Source: Mariprofundus sp. KV (GTDB lineage: Bacteria > Pseudomonadota > Zetaproteobacteria > Mariprofundales > Mariprofundaceae). Taken from it: 64,000 bases of DNA. The translations under genes were made by a program, and so were the position numbers. The stretch spans positions 62,001 to 126,000 of the forward strand of contig NZ_VWNB01000009.1 in NCBI RefSeq assembly GCF_013387475.1, in the 5' to 3' direction. Below, in pieces: positions 23,403-33,226 of the stretch (positions are counted from its first letter, which is position 1; every line of letters starts with the position of its first letter). A model generated the notes under the pieces. That model made no database searches, had not been told where the DNA came from, and saw only the letters and a program-made list of their open reading frames with translations.

Positions 23403-26252
23403 ATGTCTGGAGGTTTTGTGAGTCAATCGAAGACAAAGGATGCCGGTATTCAGGATGAGCTGTTCAGTGCCGGAGGCTCCTATCTTGAAGAGCTCTATGA
23501 GCAGTTCCTCCGAGATCCCGAATCGCTGGATCAGCAGTGGGTGACTTACTTTTCTGAACTGGAAGAGCGGGGCTATGCAACAACATCGCATCAGATGATG
23601 CTGGATAAGATGCGGCCACAACCGCGTACGGCGCAACGCTATTTTGATGATATCCCTTCACTTGCCGGGCGTGGCGATATTGAGTATCCATCACGCTCAA
23701 TCTACCTGATTCACGCCTACCGTATGCATGGCCATCTGCATGCCCGGCTTGATCCCCTGCGTCTGGATCCGCGTCCGAACAGTCCTGAACTTGAACTGGC
23801 CTATTACGGGTTGACCGAGGCCGATCTGGATCATGAATTTCCAACCGGAGATCTTACCGGTGATCGGCAGATGCCGTTGCGTGATATCATTGATCTGCTC
23901 AAACAGACCTACTGTGGCCATATTGGTCCGGAATTTATGCATATCACCGATTCAGCACGCCGGCACTGGATTCAGTCGCGCCTTGAACGCATTCGCTCCC
24001 GAGCCGATTACGATGCCGATACGCGAAGACATATCTTTGGCCGAATTATGCATGCCGAGGAGATGGAGCGTTTTTTGCATACCCGTTATGCAGGTCAGAA
24101 GCGCTTCTCCCTTGAAGGTGGTGAGAGCCTGATTCCGATGCTCGATGCGCTGATTCAGCGGGCCGGAAGCAATGGTACCAAAGAGATTATTATGGGCATG
24201 GCCCATCGCGGTCGCCTGAATGTTCTGGCCAATATCATGGGCAAGTCACTCTCTAATATCTTCTCCGAATTTGAGGGTACTCAGCTTGAGGAGAGCGCTC
24301 ATGGGCAGGGCGATGTGAAGTATCACATGGGGTTCTCCTCTGATGTGCGCACCCCCGGGGGCACGCTGCATCTCTCCCTCGGATTTAATCCATCACATCT
24401 GGAGATTATCACACCTGTGGTGCTGGGTAGTGTGCGGGCACGCCAGTGCCGCCGAAAGGATAAGTCGAAAACTGAAGTAATGAGCGTATTGATGCACGGC
24501 GATGCTGCCTTTGCCGGACAGGGTGTGGTGGCTGAATCCCTGCAGCTCTCCAAATTGCGCGGTTTCCGTATCGGTGGCACCATCCATATTGTTGTGAACA
24601 ATCAGATCGGTTTTACCGTCAACCCTTTTGATGCCCGTTCAACCACCTACTGCACCGATATTGCCAAGATAGTGCAGGCTCCGATCCTGCATGTGAACGG
24701 CGATGATCCTGAGGCCTGCTGTCTGGCGGCTGAGATTGCTGTGGAGTATCGCAACACCTTCCACGAAGATATCGTCATTGATCTGATCTGTTACCGCCGC
24801 CACGGTCATAATGAGACCGACTCACCGGAGGTGACACAGCCGGTGATGTATCGCCGTATCAATGAGCATCCGACCGTGGAGCAGGTCTATCGTGACCGTC
24901 TGATTGAAGATCGCATTCTCACTGCGCAGGCATGTGACGATATGATCACGGCCTATCGCGACTGCCTGGAGAAGGTGCGCAGGGCCAATGACCTCAGGGC
25001 ACCAAACCCGGTCAATAGTCTGCAGGGACGCTGGGATGGTTTTGTTAATGAGAGTGCCGAAGAGCCTGATACAACCGTCGATGCAGAGCTGCTTGCTGAT
25101 CTGGCTCGACGGGTACATCGACTGCCTGCCGGTTTCTCGGTGCATCCGAGGGTCGAGAAAATCTACGATGGGCGCATTCAGATGATGGATGGCAAAACAG
25201 ATGTCGATTGGGGTTGTGGCGAGGCGATGGCTTATGCATCGCTGGTGCATGAGGGGGGCTGGGTTCGCCTGACCGGTGAGGATTCAGGACGCAGTACATT
25301 CTTCCATCGTCATGCCGTGGTTTATGATCAGAAAACAGGTAAAAGCATGATTCCACTCAGACAGGTGGAGAATGGCGAACTCTCACACTTTATTGTCGTT
25401 GATAGCATGCTCTCCGAGATGGCTGTGATGGGCTATGAGTATGGCTACTCTGTGGCTGAGCCAAGGGCTCTGGTGATCTGGGAGGCGCAGTACGGCGACT
25501 TTACCAACATGGGGCAGGTGGTAGTGGATCAGTTTATTGCAGCCGGTGAGACAAAGTGGAACCGCATGTCCGGGCTGGTGCTCTGGCTGCCGCATGGTTT
25601 TGAGGGACAGGGCGCGGAGCACTCCTCTGCCCGTCTGGAGCGTTTTCTGCAGCTCTGTGCTGAAAACAATATGCAGGTGGTCTATCCCACCACACCTGCG
25701 CAGCTGTTCCATATGTTCAGGCGTCAGCTGATGAGTCGGGTACGCAAACCGATGATTATGATGGGCCCCAAAAGTATGTTGCGCCAGAAGCTCTCCTTCT
25801 CAAAACTGGAGCATTTTACGCATGGCAAGTTCCTGCCGGTGATGGGGGAGCGGCATCTGCCTGCTGGCCCGATGCGCCGCGTGATCCTCTGTTCAGGTAA
25901 GGTCTATTATGATCTTCTGGCTGAACGGCAGGAGCGGGGAATTGATGATGTTGTGTTGTTGCGTATTGAACGGCTCTATCCATTCCCGGCACAAGAGCTT
26001 ATCTCCGAGCTTGAGCCATATGCCGCAACGCATGAGATATTCTGGGTTCAGGAAGAGCCTGCCAATCAGGGGGCCTGGCCATTCCTGAATAGTCCGATTC
26101 GACAGATTCTTTCACCGGATCAGAAGATCTATTGCGTCAGCAGACCTGCCTCAGCTGCACCGGCCGTTGGGTCAATAAAACGGCACAAAAAAGAGCTGGA
26201 GACACTACTTGAGGCCGCCTTTGCCGAGGGCACGGAAGGAGTGCTGATGTGA
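23403..26252 (+). CDS. sucA: 2-oxoglutarate dehydrogenase E1 component
   Basis: A thiamine-diphosphate-dependent decarboxylase of the oxoglutarate dehydrogenase complex in the TCA cycle. At 949 residues it is full length. It has the N-terminal helical extension (SYLEELYEQFLRDPESLD), MAHRGRLNVLANI, the ThDP site HGDAAFAGQGVV, and RRHGHNETDSP. The C-terminal half retains GYEYGYSVAEP and WEAQYGDFTNMGQV. sucB follows after 42 bases. No lpd (E3) gene is seen nearby. Confidence 0.97.
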   Translation: MSGGFVSQSKTKDAGIQDELFSAGGSYLEELYEQFLRDPESLDQQWVTYFSELEERGYATTSHQMMLDKMRPQPRTAQRYFDDIPSLAGRGDIEYPSRSIYLIHAYRMHGHLHARLDPLRLDPRPNSPELELAYYGLTEADLDHEFPTGDLTGDRQMPLRDIIDLLKQTYCGHIGPEFMHITDSARRHWIQSRLERIRSRADYDADTRRHIFGRIMHAEEMERFLHTRYAGQKRFSLEGGESLIPMLDALIQRAGSNGTKEIIMGMAHRGRLNVLANIMGKSLSNIFSEFEGTQLEESAHGQGDVKYHMGFSSDVRTPGGTLHLSLGFNPSHLEIITPVVLGSVRARQCRRKDKSKTEVMSVLMHGDAAFAGQGVVAESLQLSKLRGFRIGGTIHIVVNNQIGFTVNPFDARSTTYCTDIAKIVQAPILHVNGDDPEACCLAAEIAVEYRNTFHEDIVIDLICYRRHGHNETDSPEVTQPVMYRRINEHPTVEQVYRDRLIEDRILTAQACDDMITAYRDCLEKVRRANDLRAPNPVNSLQGRWDGFVNESAEEPDTTVDAELLADLARRVHRLPAGFSVHPRVEKIYDGRIQMMDGKTDVDWGCGEAMAYASLVHEGGWVRLTGEDSGRSTFFHRHAVVYDQKTGKSMIPLRQVENGELSHFIVVDSMLSEMAVMGYEYGYSVAEPRALVIWEAQYGDFTNMGQVVVDQFIAAGETKWNRMSGLVLWLPHGFEGQGAEHSSARLERFLQLCAENNMQVVYPTTPAQLFHMFRRQLMSRVRKPMIMMGPKSMLRQKLSFSKLEHFTHGKFLPVMGERHLPAGPMRRVILCSGKVYYDLLAERQERGIDDVVLLRIERLYPFPAQELISELEPYAATHEIFWVQEEPANQGAWPFLNSPIRQILSPDQKIYCVSRPASAAPAVGSIKRHKKELETLLEAAFAEGTEGVLM

Positions 26253-26294
26253 TTGAAAATGGATTTGTGATGAACAGATGCAAGGGAGTGAAGC

Positions 26295-27416
26295 ATGCAA
26301 GTTGAGATCAAAGTACCCAGCCTCGGAGAGTCCGAGACCGAAGCGACATTGATCGCCTGGCTCAAGCAGGAGGGTGATGTTGTCGCCGTTGATGATGTGC
26401 TGGCTGAGATTGAGAGTGACAAGATCACCATGGAGATCACAGCTCTGGATAGCGGTGTGCTGACCGGGATATTGAAACAGGTTGAGGATATTGTCGAACC
26501 CGGTGAAGTGATCGCGTATATCGATGATAGTGCAGAGGTTGCTGCCGGTGCGAAAAAGGTTTCGGCTGCAGTGGAAGAGGCTGTCACCGCTGCACCTGAG
26601 AAGGTTGATACGGTTGATGAGATTCCGGTTCAGGCAGAGCCGGAGCCAGCAGCTCCGCCTCCTGCGGCAAAGGTTTCTGAGGCTCCGCCACGCGGAGTTG
26701 CTGTCTCCTCTTCGGGCCGTAAGCAGGAGAGGGTGCCGATGAGTCGTCTGCGTCGCAGAATTGCCGAGCGATTGAAACATGCCCAGAACACCGCAGCGAT
26801 GCTGACTACCTTTAACGAGGTCAATTTGCAGGCGGTGATGGATCTGCGTAGCCGCTATGGCCAGAGCTTTCAGGACAAACATGGTGTGAAACTCGGTTTC
26901 ATGTCCTTCTTTGTGCAGGCTGTTAGCCATGCCATCTCGAAATATCCGGCACTCAATGCCTATATCGAAGGTGATGATATTGTCTATCACGACTATGTTG
27001 ATATCGGAATTGCCGTCAGTACAGAGAAGGGGTTGGTTGTACCTGTGCTGCGCGATGCCCATCTGTTGAGTCTGGCTGAGGTGGAGAAGGGGATTCTCGC
27101 CCTGGCTGGCAAAGCCCGAAGCGGAGGTTTGAGCCCGGATGATCTGAAGGGAGGAACCTTCTCGATCACCAATGGCGGCATCTATGGTTCGATGCTCTCA
27201 ACACCTATTCTGAATCCGCCCCAGAGCGGTATTCTCGGTATGCACACCATTCAGAAACGGGCTGTGGTGGAGAACGATGCCATTGTGATCAGGCCGATGA
27301 TGTATCTGGCACTCTCCTATGATCATCGTCTGATTGACGGCTCTGATGCGGTACGTTTTCTGGTGGCAGTGAAAGAGGCACTCGAATATCCGGCCAGTCT
27401 TACGCTGGATCTGTAA
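26295..27416 (+). CDS. sucB: 2-oxoglutarate dehydrogenase E2 component, lacking the E3-binding domain
   Basis: Dihydrolipoyl succinyltransferase. The lipoyl domain (1-77) has the lipoylated lysine in ESDKITMEI. An Ala/Pro-rich linker (about 78-148) runs straight into the catalytic domain ([14 protein letters not shown] to the end), whose active site is [13 protein letters not shown]. The small peripheral-subunit-binding domain that recruits E3 in typical bacterial E2 proteins is missing. This accounts for the short length (373 against about 400 residues). Mammalian E2o also lacks it. Frame is intact, so this is a real architectural feature, not a frameshift. Confidence 0.93.
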   Translation: MQVEIKVPSLGESETEATLIAWLKQEGDVVAVDDVLAEIESDKITMEITALDSGVLTGILKQVEDIVEPGEVIAYIDDSAEVAAGAKKVSAAVEEAVTAAPEKVDTVDEIPVQAEPEPAAPPPAAKVSEAPPRGVAVSSSGRKQERVPMSRLRRRIAERLKHAQNTAAMLTTFNEVNLQAVMDLRSRYGQSFQDKHGVKLGFMSFFVQAVSHAISKYPALNAYIEGDDIVYHDYVDIGIAVSTEKGLVVPVLRDAHLLSLAEVEKGILALAGKARSGGLSPDDLKGGTFSITNGGIYGSMLSTPILNPPQSGILGMHTIQKRAVVENDAIVIRPMMYLALSYDHRLIDGSDAVRFLVAVKEALEYPASLTLDL

Positions 27417-27430
27417 TCGCTGACAGTCAG

Positions 27431-27886
27431 ATGGATGAGGCCAGGTTTGAACTTTTGCAGTCGATGCCGGTTTTTGGCGGCGTTAGTCGGGAGGGGCTGG
27501 AGTTCCTGATGCAGCGCGCATCTCTTCTCAATCTGGAGAAGGGCGAGTTTTTCTTTCACGAAGGTGACCCTGCAGTTTCGATGTTTGTCGTTGAGTCAGG
27601 TGTTGTTGCAGCCCTGAAACTGCGAGATGGTCAGGAGCTTGTAGCCAGAGAGCTGGGGCAGGGTGACTGCTTCGGTGAGATGGCGCTACTGGATCTCTAT
27701 CCCCGCAGTGCATCGGTCATAGCCAGAACGCGCTGCAGGGCGATAGAGATTAGTCAGGTATCCCTGTTCGCGCTGCATCAGGAGAACCTCGAGCAGTTCA
27801 CCATTATTCAGATGAATATCGGTCGCGAAATCAGCCGTCGCCTGCGCCTCTCTGATGAGAAGCTGTTCCAGATCGGCAGCGTTTAA
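27431..27886 (+). CDS. Cyclic-nucleotide-binding (CRP-like effector) domain protein
   Basis: A 151-residue single cNMP-binding domain with the phosphate-binding cassette FGEMALLDLYPRSASV (about residues 80-95), including the Glu and Arg that contact cAMP. There is no helix-turn-helix domain, so it is not a transcription factor by itself. It starts 14 bases after sucB and converges with the coiled-coil gene at 27913. Partner and ligand are unknown. It may sense a nucleotide for a neighbouring metabolic or transport function. Confidence 0.85.
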   Translation: MDEARFELLQSMPVFGGVSREGLEFLMQRASLLNLEKGEFFFHEGDPAVSMFVVESGVVAALKLRDGQELVARELGQGDCFGEMALLDLYPRSASVIARTRCRAIEISQVSLFALHQENLEQFTIIQMNIGREISRRLRLSDEKLFQIGSV

Positions 27887-27912
27887 AGGAGATCTAATGA
27901 GGCGCAGAGCTC

Positions 27913-30456
27913 TTAGTGACGTATACGATTCTCATCAATCTGAATCGCTATGGTATCGTTATCCACCTGCTTGGGCAGGTTAACCTTCACCTTTGAATAG
28001 CCGGACATCTGATAGAGGCTGATGACATCATTTCTAATCTGATTGATGTCGGAACGGGAGCGTTCATCTCCGTAGTAGTCTCTGAGGCTGATCAGAATAA
28101 AGTCGGTAGGTAGCAGTTTATTGCCGCTAACCTCGAATCTATTGATGGTAAATGATTGTGATTCAATGGCCGTCCAGATATCCCGTGCCACCACCTTTTT
28201 GGTCGGCGTAATATTGCGATAGAGCTTGATGTTGGCAAAATGGTTGTCGGAAATGGGGCCTGATCTGAATTTTTTACTTTCACAGGCCAGCAGGAAGCCG
28301 GAGATGCCTGCCGCTTTTTTCAGACTTTTGAGCTGCTCCTGACGATCAAAAATATCGACAGGTACTTCGGTTGCAGAGAGTACATAGTAGATATCCCGAC
28401 CATTCATGCTCGATCGGATAATGATGGCATTGTGGTCGGGTCCGATTTTTTGCAGACGATTTACAGCATTGCCCAGCTGGGAGAAGGCACCCAGTGTAGC
28501 AAGCAGTCGATCACCGTTTAATCCATTGAGGCCACGCTGCCATTTGAGCAGGGCTGTTGCATAATCCTGCTGCTCGAAGTAGTGCCACCCATCGTTGATC
28601 CACTCCTGGGGCCCTCCTGCTTCAATCAGCGCACTCTTAAGCGCCGTATCAGTGGGATTGACAGTCTCATACACCGTCACATCCAGTTTTTGAGCTGCAA
28701 CTGAGGCAGGGGTCAAAACCTGTTGAACTTGCTCTTTCTGAGTCATCTGTTTCAGAGGAGGCTGCTTTTTTTCATTGATGGTGCCAGCACTGGCTTGAGC
28801 TGCGGCTTTTTTCTTTAATGCTGCAGCCTCCGCTTCAGCGCGGGCGCGCTGCTTTGACGCCCTCGCTCTGGCTTCGGCTTCGATCTTCAACGTTATAGCA
28901 TTAGCTTCTGCCTCTGCTCGCTCTCGCATGGCTATGGCACGCGCTTCAGCTTCTGCCTGTCGTTCTGACGCTGCCTGTTTTGCATCATTTAGAGCTTTTT
29001 GTTTGAGTGCAATAGCCTCTTTCTCAGCCTGCTGTTCCAGGGCTATGATTCTCTTTTCAGCCTCAAGCTGCTGCTTTATTGTCGCGGCTTTTGCTTCACG
29101 CTCAACTTTTTGCTTCAATGCAGCCACTTCAGCTTCGGCCTTTTTTTGCATCGCTATGGTCAGTGAATTTGCTCTGGTTTTATGTTGCATGGCTGTAACT
29201 TTTGCTTCTGCTTCTGCATGCCGCTTCATGGCACTGATTTTTTTCTCGGCTATCGACGTTTCTCTTAATGCAATGACTTGCGCCCGTGCTTCAGCCTTCT
29301 GTTTTAGAGCCGCAGCCTCTATCTCCGCATCTCTCTTCATAGCGGCGATCTTTATCGCTGTCTCTGCTTCCTGTCTCTCAATTGCAGCTTTTGCCTCTGC
29401 CTCAGCTTGCTGTTTCAGTGCTGCAGCCTCTATCTCCGCGTCTCTCTTCATGGCGGCGATCTTTGCTGCAGCCTCTCTCTTCTCTCTTTCGATTGCAGCT
29501 TTTGCCTCTGCCTCAGCTTGCTGTTTCAGTGCTGCAGCCTCTATCTCCGCGTCTCTCTTCATGGCAGCAATCTTTGCTGCAGCCTCTCTCTTCTCTCTTT
29601 CGATTGTAGCTTTTGCCTCTGCTTCAGCTTGCTGTTTTAGCGCCGCAGCCTCTTTCTGCGCAGCACTCTTCATGGCAGCAATCTTCGCAGCAGCCTCTGC
29701 CTTCTCTCTTTCGATTGCAGCTTTCGCCTCTGCCTCAGCTTGCTGTTTTAGTGCCGCAGCCTCTTTCTGCGCAGCACTCTTCATGGCAGCAATCTTCGCA
29801 GCAGCCTCTGCCTTCTCTCGTTTTGCGGTAGCTTTTGCCTCTGCTTCAGCCTGCTTTTTCAGAGCAGTAGCTTCTGCAGCTGCCTGTTGTTTCAAGGCGG
29901 CGATGCTTCTTTCTCTCTTGGCCTCTTCCCTGGCTATGGCTTCTGCATCTGCTTTTGCAGCGCGCATTTTCGCGGCTTCGGCCAGGGTCTGCTGTTTAAT
30001 TGTTGCCAGTTTTTCAGGTGACAGCGGTGATTTGAATTTGCGTGATTCATTGGCCAGCAGTTTGCCCTGCATGCCCGTTCGCTGTTTTAGTGCGGCCAGC
30101 TGGATCTGTCGGAGGTGGATATCCTTGAGCACCTCCTGCGCCGTCAGCAGGTGGTAACCTCTGCTCTCCTGTGGGTCATGAATGATGAACACTTGTTCCT
30201 GACGACCCGCCAGTTTCAGACGCTCAAGGGCGTTGGCAAATTCTGAAAAGAATCCCAGTGAACCCAGTAGTTGCTTGTCAGGCAGTCTGTTAACGCCCTC
30301 CTGCCAGATGGCGATTGCCGCTTCATGCTGGTTCTGCTCGATCTGTCTCCAGCCTTCATCCAGCCATGTCGGGCTGGTTGCATTGGCAGAAACGAAAAAG
30401 GGAACAACGAGGCAAACAGCCCCGAAAAGTGTCACGGTCACCTTTTTTATAAGCAT
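27913..30456 (-). CDS. Secreted protein: duplicated globular domain, long Ala-rich helix, POTRA-like end
   Basis: 847 residues with a signal peptide ending near ANA|TSP. A domain of about 130 residues occurs twice, at about 29-155 (WLDEGWRQIEQ, LLGSLGFFSEFANALERL, ANESRKFKS) and 612-745 (WINDGWHYFEQ, LLATLGAFSQLGNAVNRL, ACESKKFRS). Between them lies about 430 residues of Ala/Glu/Lys-rich helix built partly from 37-residue repeats. The last 80 residues (INRFEVSGNKLLP, DVISLYQMSGY, IAIQIDE) resemble a ShlB-type POTRA domain. The repeated domain begins with a TPR-like helix pair but its family is not recognised. Likely periplasmic or surface-associated; function unknown. Confidence 0.8.
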   Translation of the reverse strand: MLIKKVTVTLFGAVCLVVPFFVSANATSPTWLDEGWRQIEQNQHEAAIAIWQEGVNRLPDKQLLGSLGFFSEFANALERLKLAGRQEQVFIIHDPQESRGYHLLTAQEVLKDIHLRQIQLAALKQRTGMQGKLLANESRKFKSPLSPEKLATIKQQTLAEAAKMRAAKADAEAIAREEAKRERSIAALKQQAAAEATALKKQAEAEAKATAKREKAEAAAKIAAMKSAAQKEAAALKQQAEAEAKAAIEREKAEAAAKIAAMKSAAQKEAAALKQQAEAEAKATIEREKREAAAKIAAMKRDAEIEAAALKQQAEAEAKAAIEREKREAAAKIAAMKRDAEIEAAALKQQAEAEAKAAIERQEAETAIKIAAMKRDAEIEAAALKQKAEARAQVIALRETSIAEKKISAMKRHAEAEAKVTAMQHKTRANSLTIAMQKKAEAEVAALKQKVEREAKAATIKQQLEAEKRIIALEQQAEKEAIALKQKALNDAKQAASERQAEAEARAIAMRERAEAEANAITLKIEAEARARASKQRARAEAEAAALKKKAAAQASAGTINEKKQPPLKQMTQKEQVQQVLTPASVAAQKLDVTVYETVNPTDTALKSALIEAGGPQEWINDGWHYFEQQDYATALLKWQRGLNGLNGDRLLATLGAFSQLGNAVNRLQKIGPDHNAIIIRSSMNGRDIYYVLSATEVPVDIFDRQEQLKSLKKAAGISGFLLACESKKFRSGPISDNHFANIKLYRNITPTKKVVARDIWTAIESQSFTINRFEVSGNKLLPTDFILISLRDYYGDERSRSDINQIRNDVISLYQMSGYSKVKVNLPKQVDNDTIAIQIDENRIRH
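29266..29820 (-). repeat. 111-bp tandem repeat in the coiled-coil gene
   Basis: Five consecutive units of 111 bases (37 codons) encode variants of AAAKIAAMKRDAEIEAAAL plus a QQAEAEAKAAIERE tail. Adjacent copies are almost identical at the DNA level (for example 29401 onward and 29512 onward), which points to recent expansion. A 37-residue period is not a multiple of seven, so the helix would not be a simple heptad coiled coil. Confidence 0.88.
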
Positions 30457-30574
30457 TTTAGATCCATATTTCCAGCATCCCCAGCAGTTAATGTTGAGGC
30501 TTACGCATAAAGAATGCCAACACTATTTGATTTTGGATCGGACGCTCAGGGGCGTTGAACAGATTTATAAATAG

Positions 30575-30608
30575 CCCGGCCCCTGTTTATCTTCAAACAG
30601 GGGCCGGG
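30575..30608 (-). terminator. Rho-independent terminator of htpG
   Basis: A perfect 14-bp inverted repeat (CCCGGCCCCTGTTT at 30575-30588 with its complement at 30595-30608) encloses the loop ATCTTC. It is just downstream of the htpG stop on the minus strand and is followed by a moderately T-rich stretch (CTATTTATAAAT). Confidence 0.85.
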
Positions 30609-30619
30609 ATAAATGCGTT

Positions 30620-32512
30620 TTACTGCGTCAGCAGTGCGTTGATTTTGCGGACAAAACCGGCCGGATCTTCCGGCAGAGCACCTTCTGCCAGTACCGCCTG
30701 ATCAAACAGGATACTGGAGAAATCGCTGATTTTATCTTTGGAGCGCATCTTGGCCAGACGCTGAATCAATTCATGATCCGGATTGATCTCAAGGATCGGT
30801 TTGATATCCGGCACATCCTGACCAGCCTGCTTAAGGATACGCTCAAGATTGCTGCTCATATCGAAGGTATCGGAGATCAGGCATGCGGGTGATTCGGTAA
30901 GACGATCAGTGGTACGAACATCTTTTACCTTGTCACCGAGTGCTTCCTTGATCTTCTCAACGGCAGGTTCGGCAGCTTTTGCCTTCTCTTCGTGAGCCTT
31001 TTTCTCCTCTTCGGCATTTTCACCGATAGATGAGAGATCGAGCTCACCTTTGGCAATCGATTGCAGCTTTTTGCCATCGAACTCACTCAGATGCGAGGTT
31101 AGCCACTCATCGATACGATCATGCAGCAGCACCACTTCGATGCCCTTCTTGCGGAATACCTCAAGATGAGGGCTGTGTTTGGCGGCAGCCAGTGATTCGG
31201 CCGTAATGTAATAGATGGTATCCTGACCCTCTTTCATACGTGCGATGTATTCAGTCAGAGATACGCTCTGCTCTTCTGTTTCTGTGGTGGCAAAACGCAG
31301 CAGAGAAGCGATCTTGTCTTTGTTGGCCGAATCTTCGATCACACCCTCTTTGAGGCAGTTGCCGAACTCGCCCCAGAAGGTGGCGTAATCTTCCGGTTTA
31401 TCTTTGGCCAGCTCTTCAAGCAGGCCAAGAACGCGTTTGGTTGCTCCCTTCTTCATGGCATCCATCGCAGGGCTCTTCTGCAGGATTTCCCGCGACACAT
31501 TCAGCGGCAGATCGTTGGTATCCATTACACCGCGCACAAAGCGCAGGTAACGCGGCAGAAGCTCTTCATTGGCTTCCATGATGAAGACACGGCGAACATA
31601 GAGTTTTACGCCATGTTTGGCTTCAACCTGCCAGAGGTCGAACGGGGCACGCTTTGGCAGGTAGAGCAGCAGTGAGTACTCATATTTGCCTTCAAGTTTC
31701 TGGTGCAGGCGGGCCAGTGGATCATCAAAGTCATGGCCGATGTGCTGGTAGAAGTTGTTGTACTCCTCATCAGTGAGCTCTGATTTCGGACGTGTCCAGA
31801 GGGCAGAAGCCTGATTTACTGTTACAATTTCAGCCGGTTTTACCTCTTTACCTTCAGCTGCGGCAGCAGGGGCACCCATCATGCGGATAGGGAAAGGGAT
31901 ATGATCGGCATATTTGTGGATGATGGTTTTCAGGCGCCAGTCATCGAGATACTCATCCGCCTCTTCACGCAGGTGCAAGGTGATCTCGGTGCCGCGACTC
32001 TCCTTGTGCACCGTCTCCAGCTCATATTCGCCATCACCCTTTGATTCCCAGCGAACGCCATGTTCATGTTCCAGGCCTGCACGACGGGTAGTCAGGGTAA
32101 CCTTGTCAGCAATCAGGAAGGATGAGTAGAAGCCGACACCGAACTGGCCGATCAGGTGTGCATCCTTCTCCTGATCACCCGATAGCTGGCCGAAGAACTC
32201 TTTCGTGCCGGAGCGGGCGATGGTACCGATGTTGGCAATCACCTCATCCCGGCTCATGCCGATACCGTTATCACGGATGGTGATGGTGCGCGCCTCTTTA
32301 TCTACATCGATGAAAACATTGAGATCGGAATCGCCTTCAAACAGGGCATCATCCGTGGTTGCCTCAAAACGCAGTTTATCAGCAGCATCAGAAGCATTGG
32401 AGATCAGCTCGCGCAGGAAAATTTCCTTGTTCGAATAGAGCGAATGGATCATCAGATCCAGAAGTTGTTTTACTTCCGTCTGAAAGGCACGGGTCTCTTT
32501 TGTTGCAGTCAT
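30620..32512 (-). CDS. htpG: Molecular chaperone HtpG (Hsp90)
   Basis: Cytosolic ATP-dependent chaperone. At 630 residues it is full length. The N-terminal GHKL ATPase motifs are [37 protein letters not shown] and [11 protein letters not shown]. The middle domain and dimerising C-terminal domain follow. No coding gene is coupled to it; a strong terminator follows. Regulation by heat-shock factor is usual in proteobacteria, but I could not pick out a convincing promoter. Confidence 0.97.
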   Translation of the reverse strand: MTATKETRAFQTEVKQLLDLMIHSLYSNKEIFLRELISNASDAADKLRFEATTDDALFEGDSDLNVFIDVDKEARTITIRDNGIGMSRDEVIANIGTIARSGTKEFFGQLSGDQEKDAHLIGQFGVGFYSSFLIADKVTLTTRRAGLEHEHGVRWESKGDGEYELETVHKESRGTEITLHLREEADEYLDDWRLKTIIHKYADHIPFPIRMMGAPAAAAEGKEVKPAEIVTVNQASALWTRPKSELTDEEYNNFYQHIGHDFDDPLARLHQKLEGKYEYSLLLYLPKRAPFDLWQVEAKHGVKLYVRRVFIMEANEELLPRYLRFVRGVMDTNDLPLNVSREILQKSPAMDAMKKGATKRVLGLLEELAKDKPEDYATFWGEFGNCLKEGVIEDSANKDKIASLLRFATTETEEQSVSLTEYIARMKEGQDTIYYITAESLAAAKHSPHLEVFRKKGIEVVLLHDRIDEWLTSHLSEFDGKKLQSIAKGELDLSSIGENAEEEKKAHEEKAKAAEPAVEKIKEALGDKVKDVRTTDRLTESPACLISDTFDMSSNLERILKQAGQDVPDIKPILEINPDHELIQRLAKMRSKDKISDFSSILFDQAVLAEGALPEDPAGFVRKINALLTQ

Positions 32513-32618
32513 GTGTTCTCCTTAAGTCTTGTTAAAATCAGAACCTTTCACCGCAGAGTACGCAAAGGTACGTAGTGGCAAGGCATAAATAGTGTGAAGT
32601 GAATAGATAGGGGCGGGT

Positions 32619-33134
32619 TTAGCTGTTTTCAAGGGTGTCGCGGACTTTTTTCCAGCTTGTAAGTTTTTGTGTGCGATTCATAGCTGCATTGGCCGGACTG
32701 GTGGAGGGCAACAGATGTGCCCCTATCTGTTTGCATTCCGGTGACAGATTGGGCTGTACCAGCCTGCGATAAAGCTCTTCGGCCTTGCGCCCGTTAAAGA
32801 AGATAGCCCGGATCTGCGGATATGTTTTGAAAAACAGCTCAAAATCATTGGCAACAACCGATTCGATTTCAATCGCACTGTCCAGACTGCCCTGTCGCAC
32901 ACATTGATAAGCCACATCCCAAAGCGCTACGCCGCTCTCTCTGAGCAGAGCAAGCCGCTTTTCATAGGTGACTGCGGTATCGAATCCGAACAGCGCTGCC
33001 ATGATCGGCCAGAAGCTGTTTTGTGGATGTGCGTAATACTGGTTCAACAGCAGTGATTTTCGACCTGGCATCGATCCAAGTATTAGAATTTGGGCGTCAG
33101 GACTTGCAGAGCATGGGAATCCGGTGTCAGACAT
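32619..33134 (-). CDS. DNA-deoxyinosine (hypoxanthine-DNA) glycosylase, UDG superfamily
   Basis: A 171-residue member of the uracil-DNA-glycosylase superfamily, family 6. Motif 1 is ILGSMPGRKSL, followed by YYAHPQNSFWP. The C-terminal loop is LPSTSPANA, which replaces the HPSP-type loop of other families. GVALWDV and FFNGRKAEELY are also typical of hypoxanthine-DNA glycosylases. It removes deaminated adenine (hypoxanthine) from DNA in base-excision repair. It appears monocistronic, with the terminator at 33172-33205 immediately upstream insulating it from the next transcript. Confidence 0.85.
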   Translation of the reverse strand: MSDTGFPCSASPDAQILILGSMPGRKSLLLNQYYAHPQNSFWPIMAALFGFDTAVTYEKRLALLRESGVALWDVAYQCVRQGSLDSAIEIESVVANDFELFFKTYPQIRAIFFNGRKAEELYRRLVQPNLSPECKQIGAHLLPSTSPANAAMNRTQKLTSWKKVRDTLENS

Positions 33135-33171
33135 TGCTGAAGCGTTACAGCGAATTGATCATAGGACAAGA

Positions 33172-33205
33172 TGAAAAGAAAAAGGGCCCCGTATAGGGGC
33201 CCTTT
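33172..33205 (-). terminator. Strong Rho-independent terminator, minus strand
   Basis: A 10-bp perfect stem (AAAGGGCCCC at 33181-33190 and GGGGCCCTTT at 33196-33205, loop GTATA) is followed on the minus strand by TTTTTCTTTTC. The T-run is only on that side, so it ends a minus-strand transcript although no ordinary gene stops there; the nearest gene end is 236 bases away. Confidence 0.85.
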
Positions 33206-33226
33206 GTTGAACTTTGTCCGGAGGAA

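Noticed and set aside
28928-30157. Open frame of 409 codons on the + strand, rich in Ala, Ser, Phe and Cys
   Set aside because: It is the antisense frame of the Ala-rich coiled-coil gene; repetitive GC-biased codons leave it open. No ribosome-binding site and no sensible protein features.
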